A DNA stretch of 64,000 bases from Chrysomallon squamiferum (Eukaryota; Mollusca; Gastropoda; Neomphalida; Peltospiridae): positions 4,908,187-4,972,186 of the forward strand of contig CM022676.1 of assembly GCA_012295275.1 (NCBI GenBank), in the 5' to 3' direction. Every line of letters starts with the position of its first letter. Position 1 is the first letter of the stretch. Of the stretch, positions 23,651-36,574 are shown in pieces. The position numbers and the translations under genes were made by a program. The notes under the pieces are model-generated. The model saw nothing but the letters and a program-made list of their open reading frames with translations, was not told the origin of the DNA and did not search any database.

Positions 23651-24763
23651 CTGTGGTTTCGAGAGAGTAACCAAGAGAGTTTCTGAATAATTACTTAAAC
23701 ATTCATAATTTATTATTACATTTTACACAAACTTCTGCTATTTTTAAATAATATTATTTCTTGAAAAAATAAACATTACCAACACCAGTTAGTGGTATAA
23801 AACTGTTAAGTAATTTCAATTTAGATGCATTGACACAGTTACTGGGGGAAAAAAAGTAAATAATTTTTTACTAAGGATTAGGATTAGTACTATTTTCAGT
23901 GATTGCATCTGTACAGTACCAAGTTCGCATTATTTGTCATCAGATCTAAAATGATGTTGTCATAATAACAGCTAGCTGTTTCTACTGACATCTTCAAGAA
24001 AATAACAAAAACATGGTAATGAATGGCACTGTTGTACACAATGCTGTCAAATGTTATTCTTGGACAGCTCTTTTTCACTAAGCTTCCTTAAACTTGAATT
24101 TAGGAATTTTAAGAGGATTAGATTATTAACTATAAATTATCTACAAAATGTTAATGAAACATTTCTTTAGTAGTAATGGTAGTGAATGGATGCATAAGTT
24201 TTGAAACAGTTTTTTTTTTGACAAAAAGGTTTCATTCTTTTAATTAAAGTTAATGATGTTTTTCAGGAGTCATGATGTGTTTTGACCAGTGTTATCTAAA
24301 CGACACCCAAAACTAAAAAACCAAGATTTGCAAGAAACAAAAATAAGCAAGACACAAGCTTTTGTAACCAAATAGGAATGTTAACTCCAATGTTGCAGGT
24401 CTTGTAAGTCAAAACAGTTGTTCTCGTGTACATTATAATCTTGTTTCATATTTGATATTGGAATAAAACCTGTGGCTTGGCTGGAAGGAAATATAACCTC
24501 TACATGTAAACAGAAAAGTATTCAGCTTTACTTGAAAAATTACCTACCCGATACACTGTTAAGCTGTTTGAATAAAAGTATTAACCATAAGTTCACTCTA
24601 TTTTCTGATCAAGTTGAATTACTTGAAAAAACCCCACTTAAAACAAAAACAACACAAAATAAAAATACATTTGACTGAATTTATGTTTTGGTTAAATAAC
24701 AAAAGTTATTTAATGTCTACTTGTTCCTTCACAATAAAGACATGATTGTCTTTAAACAGAGAA

Positions 24764-24801
<38 letters not shown>

Positions 24802-25253
24802 ATTTCATAAAATCCTTGCAGTTTTCATTAACTTTGTGTAAGAGATTATTCTAATAATTCAATATCAAAGGCAATAAATATACATTTGATAAATGCCAGA
24901 TTTTGACAAAATGTCCAATGTATGGGATGACAATAGAATTTTTGTTTAATAATAATAATAATAATAAAATGGAAATACAACCGAAAGAATTACATCACAC
25001 AGATACTTTTATTTATTTTTTCTCATGTCAGTATTTATTTTTTGTTTTTTTAATTACTGTAGGCGTAACTCTTGGGATGAAATGATTAGATGTTCAGTTG
25101 TTAGCAAATTTATATGGTAAATAATATATATATTCATATTTAATAATAATAATAATAATAATAATAATCAAAACAACAACAACAACAAATAAATAAACAA
25201 CAATTCATGATCAGAGATAAAACTGTGAATTTTCTTGGAATTAATCATTATGT

Positions 25254-25680
25254 TTGGAGTTAAAATTTACAAGACAAAAACTCCTAGATTCTGAACTACA
25301 CAGGACTGCCCAGGCTGGTTTCATTCTCGTGTCGGTAACATTACATGTTAATGAATTCAAAATAGCAGAATTTCATTGGCGGTCTTTTTCTCATGTCAGT
25401 GCCGTTTTCGAATCGGGTAGATGGATTTCCCGCCATGCATCTGCATCAGAGAACAGGCATACTCAGCTGCTTTACAGAATCTGGACCACAATTGCATTTG
25501 CAAATGGACAATGCAGTAGAAGTGTTAATGATTAACACTTTTCATTTGAGTGAGGGGCAATACAAAACAATACAAAATTTGTTTCATTATAATGATTTCA
25601 CAGATTTGTGTTTCATGTCCTATACTACCTATTTCATGACAGTGGTGATCGTGAGTATATCCAAACTAGCTCATTAATAG
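25254..25680. promoter_or_regulatory. Conserved promoter-like block, copy 1 of 3
   Basis: A less AT-rich stretch contains 'aatttcattggcg' (CCAAT on the minus strand) and 'gatttcccgccat'. It recurs at about 33599-34030 and, shorter, at 61799-61990. The 61.8-kb copy lies beyond the copy D promoters and the 33.6-kb copy upstream of copy B, which suggests a 5'-flanking element of the family. Function is inferred from position only. Confidence 0.35.
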
Positions 25681-26562
25681 GACCGACTGTTCAGACAACA
25701 GGAACACCTTAACAAGGAGAAAAAATCTGAATTATAATTTCACTCTTTGATTGAAATTCTCAAACCATTGTCCCCCTTTCAAGAACGGAATAAATACTCT
25801 TTTCATTTTGTACTATGGGATATTTTATAAGCATTTTTCCTTAAAAAAAACCCATAAGATTTTTAGTAAGTCAACTGTTGCTTACTGTTAAGATTGGGAA
25901 ATACTCTGAAGGAAGCAACTAGGAGAACCGATCCTCTGTCCAGACTATACTGTGTTAATTATCTGCATTCATACAGTATTATGTTGTAGGTATATCAAAG
26001 TACAGGTGAATTTAAATATTTCCTACATACTTCCCAGTCATACCCATTCACTATTAATTCACAAACTGATAAACATAACAAGAACATTAATGCTGTTACT
26101 GTATTTATTTAATAAAACTACAACACAGTCAGTACAGGTGTGTGTATTAGTAGGTAACTCTGGATATTAATGTTAAATATCAACCAATAAAGTAAGTATA
26201 TTAGTAAATGTCTGATTGCTCAACATTTATTTAATTAAATATCATCAACTAACTTACAGAACAAAAAAAGTACTAAATTTAATATTTATTATGTCAGTGT
26301 CCGGCAACCATAATTTTCGTGTATTGCCCGATTTTTTAAAACTGTAATGTTGAAGCACCCACCAAATTCACAATAGTTTTAGAATTAAATGATATTTACT
26401 GAATAAACGTTATTATTCAATGAAGTTAAGGTTTTAAGTTTCTCGCATGATCTAAGACTCTACTGGTCAATGTATACTCTCTTGCATATTAAACACAGCC
26501 CACTTTATTAACAGTTAATGGTTTTCTTCTATTCTCGCTCTCTGTCTGTCTGTCTTCTGGGC

Positions 26563-26861
26563 CAGGGGTTTTCAAACTGTGGTCCGTGGACCACAGGGGG
26601 TCTGCAAGTACAAGACAGAGGGTCCGTGGATAGCGAATACTTTTTATGGGCAGTTTGATTTTATATATGTTTTTTAATCGAAATCTTTTTTTCTTATATT
26701 TGTAAATGTGAGCGCATGAAATAACAGGTAAATAAATGTAAAAATATATGTTATTTTAAGCAAATATTTATTATAAATTTCATAAGCGTTTATAAGGGGG
26801 TCCCTAAGGTAAAGCCTGAAATATAAAGGGGTCCGCAAGTCAAAAAGTTTGAAAACCCCTG
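26563..26861. mobile_element. hAT-type MITE with 8-bp target-site duplication
   Basis: The 299-bp element begins CAGGGGTTTTCAAACTGTGG and ends AGTTTGAAAACCCCTG, imperfect terminal inverted repeats of the CAGGGG type. TTCTGGGC flanks both ends (26555-26562 and 26862-26869), an exact 8-bp duplication as made by hAT transposases. There is no coding capacity. The matching position in the duplicate (about 34900-34912) has a single uninterrupted TTCTGGGC. Confidence 0.93.
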
Positions 26862-27232
26862 TTCTGGGCAAACTCAATGTCTGTGTCAGTTTTAGTTAAA
26901 CAGTCAGTTGCTAAAAGTCACGGGTGTCAAGAAAATTCTTCCAGCGACACCCAACACACACCCATCTCCCCCAAACAGACCAAGCCCCCCAGTGATCCCT
27001 GGTTGCCACCACTGATTTATATTGTTACATGTTTCTTATTTTTATATAAATATGTAAAAAAGTTATAATTAGTAAATGTTAAAAATACTAACAGTCATCT
27101 CTTGTTTCTTACAAGTTAAACACATTTTACTGACTTTGCTACAAATACAAACAATGAGCTAGTTAAAACAGTTCCGGATACACATTTTGTTTATTGTTAG
27201 AGAAAAATATTCATGCATGTGTATATTAATAG

Positions 27233-27275
<43 letters not shown>

Positions 27276-28576
27276 TTGTAAAATAAACAATTTAAATAGA
27301 AAGATTAAACCATAATTTAATTACTTGTTACTGATTTTTTTTTTTTTTTAAAGTAATAATGCATTTATTATTATTTGTAACTTATATTAATTTTATGTAT
27401 TTTATATCATAATAATCATAAATAATCATAAAATTACAAAATTATTTTTCCAGATTAATTTATCAAAGTTGGTAAATGTATCTCAGTCTTTAAAAAAAGT
27501 ATAATCATAACGTACACAATGTAAATACCAGATTTATATATAAACATGTAATAAACAAACATAGAAATAACAATAAAAAATAATAGCTGATAAGCATTAA
27601 TAATGCATAGTAACTATTTCCAGTGCATACAAAAAAAAAAACCTTTTCTTTTTTTCTTTCTTTTTTTTTTTGAATTGAGAAATTAATAAAAATAGGAAAA
27701 TTAAAAAGGTAAACCTAAGCATACAGGAAAAGGCCACTTAGAACCAAGGTGTGGTGTTTTCACTGTGTATTTAATTATTATCTGGTTGTTGTTTTTCTTA
27801 TATTGCAAAAGTTTGGTACATTTCTACCTGGTTGAAAACAGATATCCAGTTGATCATGTATAAAGATCTAAAAGCCAATGGGAGGAACACAAGTTCCTGA
27901 AAACGACACCTATTTAAAACACATGATTATATATCATTATTTTATAAACCTGTCAAAATATATAACGAACAATGAGTAATAAACAAGTTTTAAATAATAA
28001 TAATAATAATAATAATGAAATTTGTCCAGCAAAATTAGAAATAAATAAACATATAAAAAATAAACTTACACAACAAAATAAAATAAAAATAAATTAAATA
28101 ATAATGTTATTAATATTATATTTTTCCACAAATTCACAGAAATAAAATTAATATTTCACAAAAATTCAAAATTTAATATTTCCAGTGATGTGACACCATT
28201 TTAGATGTCAATGAAAACCATTTTTATTTTACTTCAGTGTTGCACTAATTTGAAGTTTACTTCACTGTAGCAATGACTGTCTTTTTATCAAGTTTGAGAA
28301 TTTCAAATCCAATTTATGATTATTATTATTATTATTATTAATCTTCTGAATATACTGATTTCACAGTTCAAAAAAAAAATCCAAACAAAATTATTGGTAC
28401 TTATCTAAAGAGCAGTAATGATAAAATAAAATTTTGAAATAAATTCTTTTACAATTTGTTCACGTCTCAAAAAACAAAGCTGAAAAAGAAGAATGTATCT
28501 AAAACAAATTTTGAATTAAAAAAAAAAAAAAAAAAAAAGCATTACTGGTTGAAAACACTTCATTTTATACAGCTAT

Positions 28577-28863
28577 TCAGAGAGTGAATGTTATGAGATA
28601 ATCAGGGTATGCTTGAGTGTCATTGAAAATGACGTACAGTCCAGGGTTAGCAACATTATCAACAACAGAATCATACAAGAGAGTTTGATTTGATGATTTC
28701 ACTGGTGGAACACGCATTCCTTGCTGTCCTTCAGTAAAATCACCAGTAAGAACTGAGGCGTAGTACATGTATTTATAACCTTGTGAATCTGGTTGTGACC
28801 ATGTGTTATGTGCAGAAAAACTTGCATTAACAGCAAAATACACTCTATCTCCATATACTGTAG
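28577..28863 (-). CDS. Copy B last catalytic exon
   Basis: The exon encodes ATVYGDRVYFAVNASFSAHN, the YYASVLTGDF strand, MRVPPVK and GLYVIFNDTQAYPDYLITF, ending FTL and TGA. It is fully open, unlike C and D. The second triad position (Tyr in RVYFA) and the third (Leu in DYLIT) are present. Confidence 0.85.
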
Positions 28864-30587
28864 CTGAAAAAACATAAAAACAATCAGAAAATTATATATG
28901 TTCAAATTATTAAAATATTATATCCTACATATATATTAACATGGTAATGTTCCAGTTATTTTAATAATTTAATGAGTGGCAACAAGTGATTTCTAAAGTT
29001 TATTTTAAAGAACCAGGCTAAAGTTTTGTCATTTCTTTTATTATTCTTTGTTACATAACAGTTTATTATTATATGCTATAATCATATTATAGTATTTGGC
29101 AGATGTTATTCTACTTACCTTTTTTTCCACAGTAACCTCTGTTGAATCCATGGGTATTCAGAGAAACAATAGCATCAACACTTGTCCCAATCCACAGTTT
29201 TCTTTCTGCAGGTTGACTGCTTTGTTTAGTTATCTGCTCTTTCTTAGCTACATACTGCTGATATAGCGTTTTATTCTGTATTCTTTCAATCTGAAATGGC
29301 AAAACAGAAATACTTGATATCATAAGAAAGATTGTTATTATCTGAAAGTGTATTTAATTGTTAATTACATTTCTTATTAATGCATTTTACTTTTTCGAAG
29401 TTAGAAATCTATAATTTATATGTTGTTTTATAATTCTGAAAGGACAGAGAGAAAAAACCTTAATTATTTTTGCTGTTCGTTGTTGAACTGAGTTTAAAAA
29501 TTCCTGTGAAACACTCTGATAATCAGCATCAGAAGTCTGCAGAGTGACCACTCTCAAGTCTTCATCTTCTCCCATTGGTGTCCAGTGACTTGGTACTTCA
29601 AAAGCAGAAACTGATTTGGAAAGAAAAACAATTTTTACATTCTGAATTCACATTTTAATCTTTTTTTTTTTTTTTACCCCAGTTAATTGTTAATATATCA
29701 AAATGATTTATCTTTTAAGTGCAAGAATTTCTTTTTTGTTTAAATACCATTGAAAAAAAAAAAAAGTTTACATAAAAGAATTTAACAAGGTGAAATATAG
29801 CAGCCAAGTACTAGTTAAAACATAGACTGAAAGAGTTACTGATGTGAAAAAAATTATGCTGGTATTTATTTTATTTTATCATTGTAAATTTGATGTGATA
29901 CAAATCACTGTGGCATTCAGTTTTAGGATCATTCAAAGGTTCACATTATCTTATAACTGACCTAAAATAACAACTTGCAGGGTATTACATCAGATGGGTA
30001 TTATTAATAATAATAATAATAATAATCAGTAAATAAATAAATAAATGAACTGAACTTCAGTACCTTACATCTCAAGAACAAAACCGAAAAACCTACATTT
30101 TTTAACTTTCTAAAAATGGATATTGTCAATTACTGTCGAGAATGTCAAGTTAATATTGTAGTAGATTTTACCATCTTAACAGTGGAATCCTTCTCTTCCA
30201 TGAAAACCATTTTGTGTAATATTTATCACATAGCTTTTTGCTTGTTGTTTTCCTATTCTTTTCCTAATATTTTGTTCAAGTCCCACTTGTTTTGTCTATA
30301 TAGTATATACAGTTTTAATTTAAGAAAGTTGAAAAATCTTGTTTTGGAGATATGAGGTGGGTTTGATTTTTGTTAGTGTTTTCTTTTTTTTCTTTTTATC
30401 CTTTTATTTTTATATATATATATATATATATTTTATTTATTTATTAATTGTTTTTCTTTTTGCCTATGTAATGTATATTGGGTATAACAGAAAAGTAAAC
30501 AAATTAAAACCTACAAAACAGTAATTTAAAAAAAAAAAATGACTTTATTCATTGAGTGCTGATAAACATTTTACATATAAATATTAA

Positions 30588-30624
<37 letters not shown>

Positions 30625-31982
30625 CTTTCATAAGATCCTTGCGGACAACTTTGACGCTATCATTTCTATCATTTTTAGGATATTCTTCCATAGTATTAAA
30701 GTCAATGATGTATTTCTGTCCTGATACTTCTAGACTGACAAACTGTTGTTTTTCTCTATAAGCTTTCTCTATTATTCCATTTACATTCTTACACTCAAAT
30801 TGTTTTGTTTTACCTTCTTGATCCACTTCAATATAATACCACTGAACCAAATTGGAAAGGATATTAGCCATGTCTTGTTCTGATTCTAAGCGATCAAACT
30901 CTCTGAGAAGTTTCTCAACAAGTTCATAAGCATTGTACACATCCACAAGTAGTCCCTCAATTGTAATCATATCTCCCTTTTCAGTGAACATAACTCTTAC
31001 TGAAAACTGATCTTGAAGATCAAGTATTTTCTTCATCTGAAAAAACCCCACAAAAAACAAAATCAACCCTGGTTTCTACAAAGCAGGAAACCTGAAATAG
31101 AGTAAACAGTTCAACATGAGTCACTGTAAACATTGTGATGTAGATAAATATGTTCCCCATTAGACATTGTAAACATTGTGATGGAGATATATATGTTCCC
31201 CATTAGACATTGTAAACATTGTGATGTAGATATATATGTTCCCCATTAGACATTGTAAACATTGTGATGTAGATAATTAACTGTGCTTGTTTTAAACATT
31301 GTGATGTAGATATATATGTTCCCCATTAGACATTGTAAACATTGTGATGCAGATATATATGTTCCCCATTAGACATTGTAAACATTGTGATGTAGATATA
31401 TATGTTCCCCATTAGACATTGTAAACATTGTGATGTAGATATATATGTTCCCCATTAGACATTGTAAACATTGTGATGTAGATATATATGTTCCCCATTA
31501 GACATTGTAAACATTGTGATGTAGATATATATGTTCACCATTAGACATTTTAAACATTGTGATGTAGATAATTAAACAAGTAAGTGTGGTGTAGACAGTT
31601 GTTATGATCATTTTGTCATTTACAAGAACATTCTTTTGGATGTTTCGTAGTTCTGTAATGATCAATAGTGTTTATTAAACAACTCAGACAAATGATGATG
31701 TGAAAACCTGGCTTGCAGCAAATACTTTTGAAACAGTTTTACACTGCGTGGTACGTCATACCAGAACATTGTAAAAAAAATATATATAAATTTGAATTTT
31801 CTATCAAGTTCCAATGTAAACTTCACCTGGGTTTTCTTCAAACATTGTAAACTTTCACCTGCAACAACTTTCTTGATGATTTCTTCGGCAGTGTAACTTT
31901 CAACTGCCTGAATGGATGCATCAATAGACAACAAGTTGTCAGAGAAGTAATGTAGTTGCATCTCAGAGCTGTTATCTTCTTT
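28577..31982 (-). CDS. PARP14-like: PARP14-like copy B: KH-like, WWE and PARP catalytic domains
   Basis: Five exons in gene order: 31827-31982, 30625-31036, 29459-29610, 29119-29290 and 28577-28863. Phases agree throughout and the frame stays open to TGA, giving about 392 residues from the KH-like exon. The KH-like part leads into a WWE domain (VQWYYIEVDQ to QKYIIDFNTMEEY), which in this family binds ADP-ribose-type ligands. The catalytic fold follows (PSHWTPM to PDYLITF). The third active-site position is leucine, as in mono-ADP-ribosyltransferases. The first is lost: copies C and D have LWHGT, B has LWIGT at about residue 274. A classical NAD-dependent activity is therefore unlikely. RRM, large KH exon and macrodomain are absent upstream; the 5' end is unresolved, with a Met at MQLHYFSDN possible. 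Confidence 0.75.
29119..29290 (-). CDS. Copy B catalytic exon 2, active-site His replaced by Ile
   Basis: The exon encodes IERIQNKTLYQQY and AERKLWIGTSVDAIVSLNTHGF. ATT stands where C and D have CAT. The downstream G-F-x-R segment and a GTAAGT donor are intact. Confidence 0.85.
29459..29610 (-). CDS. Copy B catalytic exon 1
   Basis: The exon encodes VSAFEVPSHWTPMGEDEDLR to TAKIIK, the start of the PARP fold with its P..W..M opening. It enters in phase 1 and leaves in phase 0. Confidence 0.85.
30625..31036 (-). CDS. Copy B WWE exon
   Basis: After 'ttttttcag' the exon starts MKKILDLQDQFSVRV (rest of a KH-like fold) and continues into WWE with VQWYYIEVDQEGK, IIEKAYREK and YIIDFNTMEEY. It is one codon shorter than in C and D and ends in phase 1. 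An ATA repeat begins right after the donor. Confidence 0.85.
31125..31570. repeat. Minisatellite, 43-bp unit, in the intron of copy B
   Basis: About ten units of 'ccccattagacattgtaaac' plus 'attgtgatgtagatatatatgtt'. It is in the same intron as the 37-bp array of copy A, but a different variant unit was amplified. Copies C (39541-39840) and D (53310-53700) hold only diverged units. Confidence 0.9.
31827..31982 (-). CDS. Copy B KH-like exon, first half
   Basis: The exon encodes KEDNSSEMQLHYFSDNLLSI to CLKKTQ and ends at a GTGAAG donor. Its 5' boundary is uncertain: the acceptor used in C and D (ttacag then ATTTTTTC) is replaced in A and B by unrelated sequence ending 'ccacag'. Confidence 0.65.
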
Positions 31983-33083
31983 CTGTGGTTTCGAGAGAGT
32001 AACCAAGAGAGTTTCTGAATAATTACTTAAACATTCATAATTTATTATTACATTTTACACAAACTTCTGCTATTTTTAAATAATATTATTTCTTGAAAAA
32101 ATAAACATTACCAACACCAGATAGTGGTATAAAACTGTTAAGTAATTTCAATTTAGATGCATTGACACAGTTACTGGGGGAAAAAAGTAAATATTTTTTT
32201 ACTAAGGATTAGGATTAGTACTATTTTCAGTGAATGCATCTGTACAGTACCAAGTTCGCATTATTTGTCATTAGATCTAAAATGATGTTGTCATAAAAAC
32301 AGCTAGCTGTTTCTACTGACATCTTCAAGAAAATAACAAAAACATGGTAATGAATGGCACTGTTGTACACAATGATGTCAAATGTTATTCTTGGACAGCT
32401 CTTTTTCACTAAGCTTCCTTAAATTTGAATTTAGGAATTTTAAGAGGATTAGATTATTAACTATAAATTATCTACAAAATGTTAATGAAACATTTCTTTA
32501 GTAGTAATGGTAGTGAATGGATGCATAAGTTTTGAAACAGTTTTTTTTTTGACAAAAAGGTTTCATTCTTTTAGTTAAAGTTAATGATGTTTTTCAGGAG
32601 TCATGATGTGTTTTGACCAGTGTTATCTAAACGACACCCAAAACTAAAAAACCAAGATTTGCAAGAAACAAAAATAAGCAAGACACAAGCTTTTGTAACC
32701 AAATAGGAATGTTAACTCCAATGTTGCAAGTCTTGTAAGTCAAAACAGTTGTTCTCGTGTACATTATAATCTCGTTTAATATTTGATATTGGAATAAAAC
32801 CTGTGGCTTGGCTGGAAGGAAATATAACCTCTACATGTAAACAGAAAAGTATTCAGCTTTACTTGAAAAATTACCTACCCGATACACTGTTAAGCTGTTT
32901 GAGTAAAAGTATTCACTCTATTTTCTGATCAAGTTGAATTATTTGAAAAAAACCCACTTAAAACAAAAACAACACAAAATAAAAATACATTTGACTGAAT
33001 TTATGTTTTGGTTAAATTACAAAAGTTATTTAATGTCTACTTGTTCCTTCACAATAAAGACATGATTGTCTTTAAACAGAGAA

Positions 33084-33133
<50 letters not shown>

Positions 33134-33472
33134 ATTTCATAAAATCCTTGCAGTTTTCATTAACTTTGTTTAAGAGATTATTCTAATAATTCAATATCAA
33201 AGGCAATAAATATACATTTGATAAATGCCAGATTTTGACAAAATGTCCAATGTATGGGATGACAATAGAATTTTTTTTTAATAATAATAATAATAATAAA
33301 AAATGGAAATACAACCGAAAGAATTACATCACACAGATACTTTTATTTATTTTTTCTCATGTCAGTATTTATTTTTTTTTTTTTAATTACTGTAGGCATA
33401 ACTCTTGGGATGAAATGATTAGATGTTCAGTTGTTAGCAAATTTATATGGTAAATAATATATATATTCATAT

Positions 33473-33513
<41 letters not shown>

Positions 33514-36500
33514 CAAAACAACAACAACAACAAATAAATAAACAACAATTCATGATCAGAGATAAAACTGTGAATTTTCTTGGAATTAATCATTATGTTT
33601 GGAGTTAAAATTTACAAGACAAAAACTCCTAGATTCTGAACTACACAGGACTGCCCATGCTGGTTTCATTCTCACATCGGTAACATTACATGTTAATGAA
33701 TTCAAAATAGCAGAATTTCATTGGCGCTCTTTTTATCGTGTCAGTGCCGTTTTGGTATCGGGTAGATGGATTTCCCGCCATACATCTGCATCAGAGAACA
33801 GGCATACTCAGCTGCTTTACAGAATCTGGACCACAATTGCATTTGCAAATGGACAATGCAGTAGAAGTGTTAATGATTAACACTTTTCGTTTGAGTGAGG
33901 GACAATACAAAACAATACAAAATTTGTTTCATTATAATGATTTCACAGATTAGTGTTTCATGTCCTATACTACCTATTTCATGACAGTGGTGATCGCGAG
34001 TATATCCAAACTGGCTCTTTAATAGGACCGACTGTTCAGACAACAGGAACACCTTAACAAGGAGAAAAAATCTGAATTATAATTTCACTCTTTGATTGAA
34101 ATTCTCGAGCCATTGTCCCCTTTCAACAATGGAATAAATACCCTTTTCATTTTGTACTATGGGATATTTTATAAGCATTTTTCCTTAAAAAAAAAACCAT
34201 AAAATTTTTAGTAAGTCAACTGTTGCTTACTGTTAAGATTGGGAAATACTCTGAAGGAAGCAACTAGGAGAACCGATCCTCTGTCCAGACGATACTGTGT
34301 TAATTATCTGCATTCATAGAGTATTATGTTGTAGGTATATCAAAGTACAGGTGAATTTAAATATTTCCTACGTACTTCCCATTCATACCCATTCACTATT
34401 AATTCACAAACTGATAAACATAACAAGAACATTAATGCTGTTACTGTATTTATTTAATAAAACTACAACACAGTCAGTACAGGTGTGTGTATTAGTAGAT
34501 AACACTGGATATTAATGTTAAATATCAACCGATAAAGTAAGTATATTAGTAAATGTCTGATTGCTCAACATTTATTTAATTAAATATCATCAAGTAACTT
34601 ACAGAACAAAAAAAGTACTAAATTTAATATTTATTATGTCAGTGTCCGGCAACCATAATTTTCGTGTATTGCCCGATTTTTTAAAACTCTAATGTTGAAG
34701 CACCCACCAAATTCACAATAGTTTTAGAATTAAATGATATTTACTGAATAAACGTTATTATTCAATAAAATTAAGGTTTTAAGTTTCTCGCATGATCTAA
34801 GACCCTACTGCTCAATGTATACTCTCTTGTATATTAAACACAGCCCACTTTATTAACAGTTAATGGTTTTCTTCTATTCTCGCTCTCTGTCTGTCTGTCT
34901 TCTGGGCAAACTCAGTGTCTGTGTCAGTTTTAGTTAAACAGTCAGTTGCTAAAAGTCACGGGTGTCAAGAACATTCTTCCAGCGACACCCAACACACACC
35001 CATCTCCCCCAAACAGACCAAGCCCCCCAGTGATCCCTGGTTGCCGCCACTGATCTATATTGTTACATGTTTCTTATTTTTATATAAATATGTAAAAAAG
35101 TTATAATTAGTAAATGTTAAAAATACCAACAGTCATCTCTTGTTTCTTACAAGTTAAACACATTTTACTGACTTTGCAACAAATACAAACAATAAGCTAG
35201 TTAAAACAGTTCCGGATACACATTTTGTTTATTGTTAGAGAAAAATATTCATGCATTTGTATATTAATAGAAATATTATATATATATATATATATGTTGT
35301 AAAATAAACAATTTAAATAGAAAGATTAAACCATAATTTAATTACTTGTTACTGATTTTTTTTTTTTTTTAAGTAATAATGCATTTATTATTATTTGTAA
35401 CTTATATTAATTTTATGTATTTTATAAATAATCATAAAATTACAAAATTATTTTTCCAGATTAATTTATCAAAATTGGTAAATGTATCTCAGTCTTTAAA
35501 AATGTATAATCATAACGTACACAATGTAAATACCAGATTTATATATAAACATGTAATAAACAAACATAGAAATAACAATAAAAAATAATAGCTGATAAGC
35601 ATTAATAATGCATAGTAACTATTTCCAGTGCATACAAAAAAAAAAAAAAAAAAACTTTAAATCTTTTCTTTTTTTTTTTTTTTTTTTTTTTGAGAAATTA
35701 ATAAAAATAGGAAAATGAAAAAGGTAAACCTAAGCATACAGGAAGATGTCACTTAGAACCAAGGTGTGGTGTTTTCACTGTGTATTTAATTATTATCTGG
35801 TTGTTGTTTTTCTTATATTGCAAAAGTTTGGTACATTTCTACCTGGTTGAAAACAGATATTCAGTTGATCATGTCTAAAGATCTAAAAGCCAATTGGAGG
35901 GACACAAGTTCCTGAAAACGACACCTATTTAAAACACATGATTATATATCATTATTTTATAAACATGTCAAAATATATAAAGAACAATGAGTAATACACA
36001 AGTTTTAAATAATAATAATAATAATAATGAAATTTGCCCAGCAAAATTAGAAATAAATAAATATGCAAAAAATAAATTTACAAAACAAAATAAAATAAAA
36101 ATAAATTTAATAATAATGTTATTATTATTATTTTTCCACAAATTCACAGAAATAAAATTAATATTTCACAAAAATTCAAAATTTAATATTTCCAGTGATG
36201 TGACACCATTTTAGATGTCAATGATAACCATTTTTATTTTACTTCAGTGTTGTACTAATTTGAAGTTTACTTCTCTGTAGCAATAACTGTCTTTTTATCA
36301 AGTTTGAGAATTTCAAATCCAATTTATGATTATTATTATTATTATTATTAATCTTCTGAATATACTGATTTCAGTTTAAAAAAAAAATCCAAACAAAATT
36401 ATTGCTACTTATCTAAAGAGCAGTAATGATAAAATAAAATTTTGAAATAAATTCTTTTACAATTTGTTCACATCTCAAAAAACAAAGGTGAAAATTGAAG

Positions 36501-36574
36501 AATGTATCTAAAACAAATTTTGAATAAAAAAAAAAAGCATTACTATTTGAAAACACTTCATTTTATACAGCTAT
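31983..36574. other. Non-coding block upstream of copy B
   Basis: From the KH-like exon to about 33090, parts align with the intron of copy C (40280-40850). At an ATA microsatellite the similarity stops, just before the place where C has its macrodomain exon. From about 33130 the sequence instead resembles the promoter-proximal DNA at 60.3-62.1 kb. This suggests a breakpoint that joined promoter-side DNA to the 3' half of a PARP14-like gene. Confidence 0.55.
33599..34030. promoter_or_regulatory. Conserved promoter-like block, copy 2 of 3
   Basis: Near-identical to 25254-25680 and partly to 61799-61990. It lies about 1.6 kb upstream of copy B's first visible exon on the minus strand. A CCAAT motif is readable on the minus strand at 33719-33723. 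It is a candidate promoter for B; no splice donor could be fixed. Confidence 0.35.

Larger units (their letters stand above)
23651..28576. other. Non-coding left duplicate block, matching 31983-36574
   Basis: Nearly every segment is repeated in order in copy B's upstream DNA (for example 24472 with about 32810, and 26877 with 34915). The short open frames (such as 23896-24078 minus) are shared only because the duplication is recent, and they lack domains or convincing splice context. It includes ATA tracts, a hAT-type insertion and (TA)n at 27237-27272. Confidence 0.7.

Noticed and set aside
23896-24078. Minus-strand 60-residue frame, repeated at 32227-32409, considered as an upstream exon
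   Set aside because: The three differences between the copies all change the residue, no acceptor/donor pair fits, and no family is recognisable. Shared openness is explained by recent duplication.
26877-27068. Plus-strand frame with Pro/Ser-rich middle, repeated at 34915-35106
   Set aside because: It is copied with the duplication, shows no domain and sits in intergenic DNA. The surrounding signal is the MITE insertion site, not a gene.
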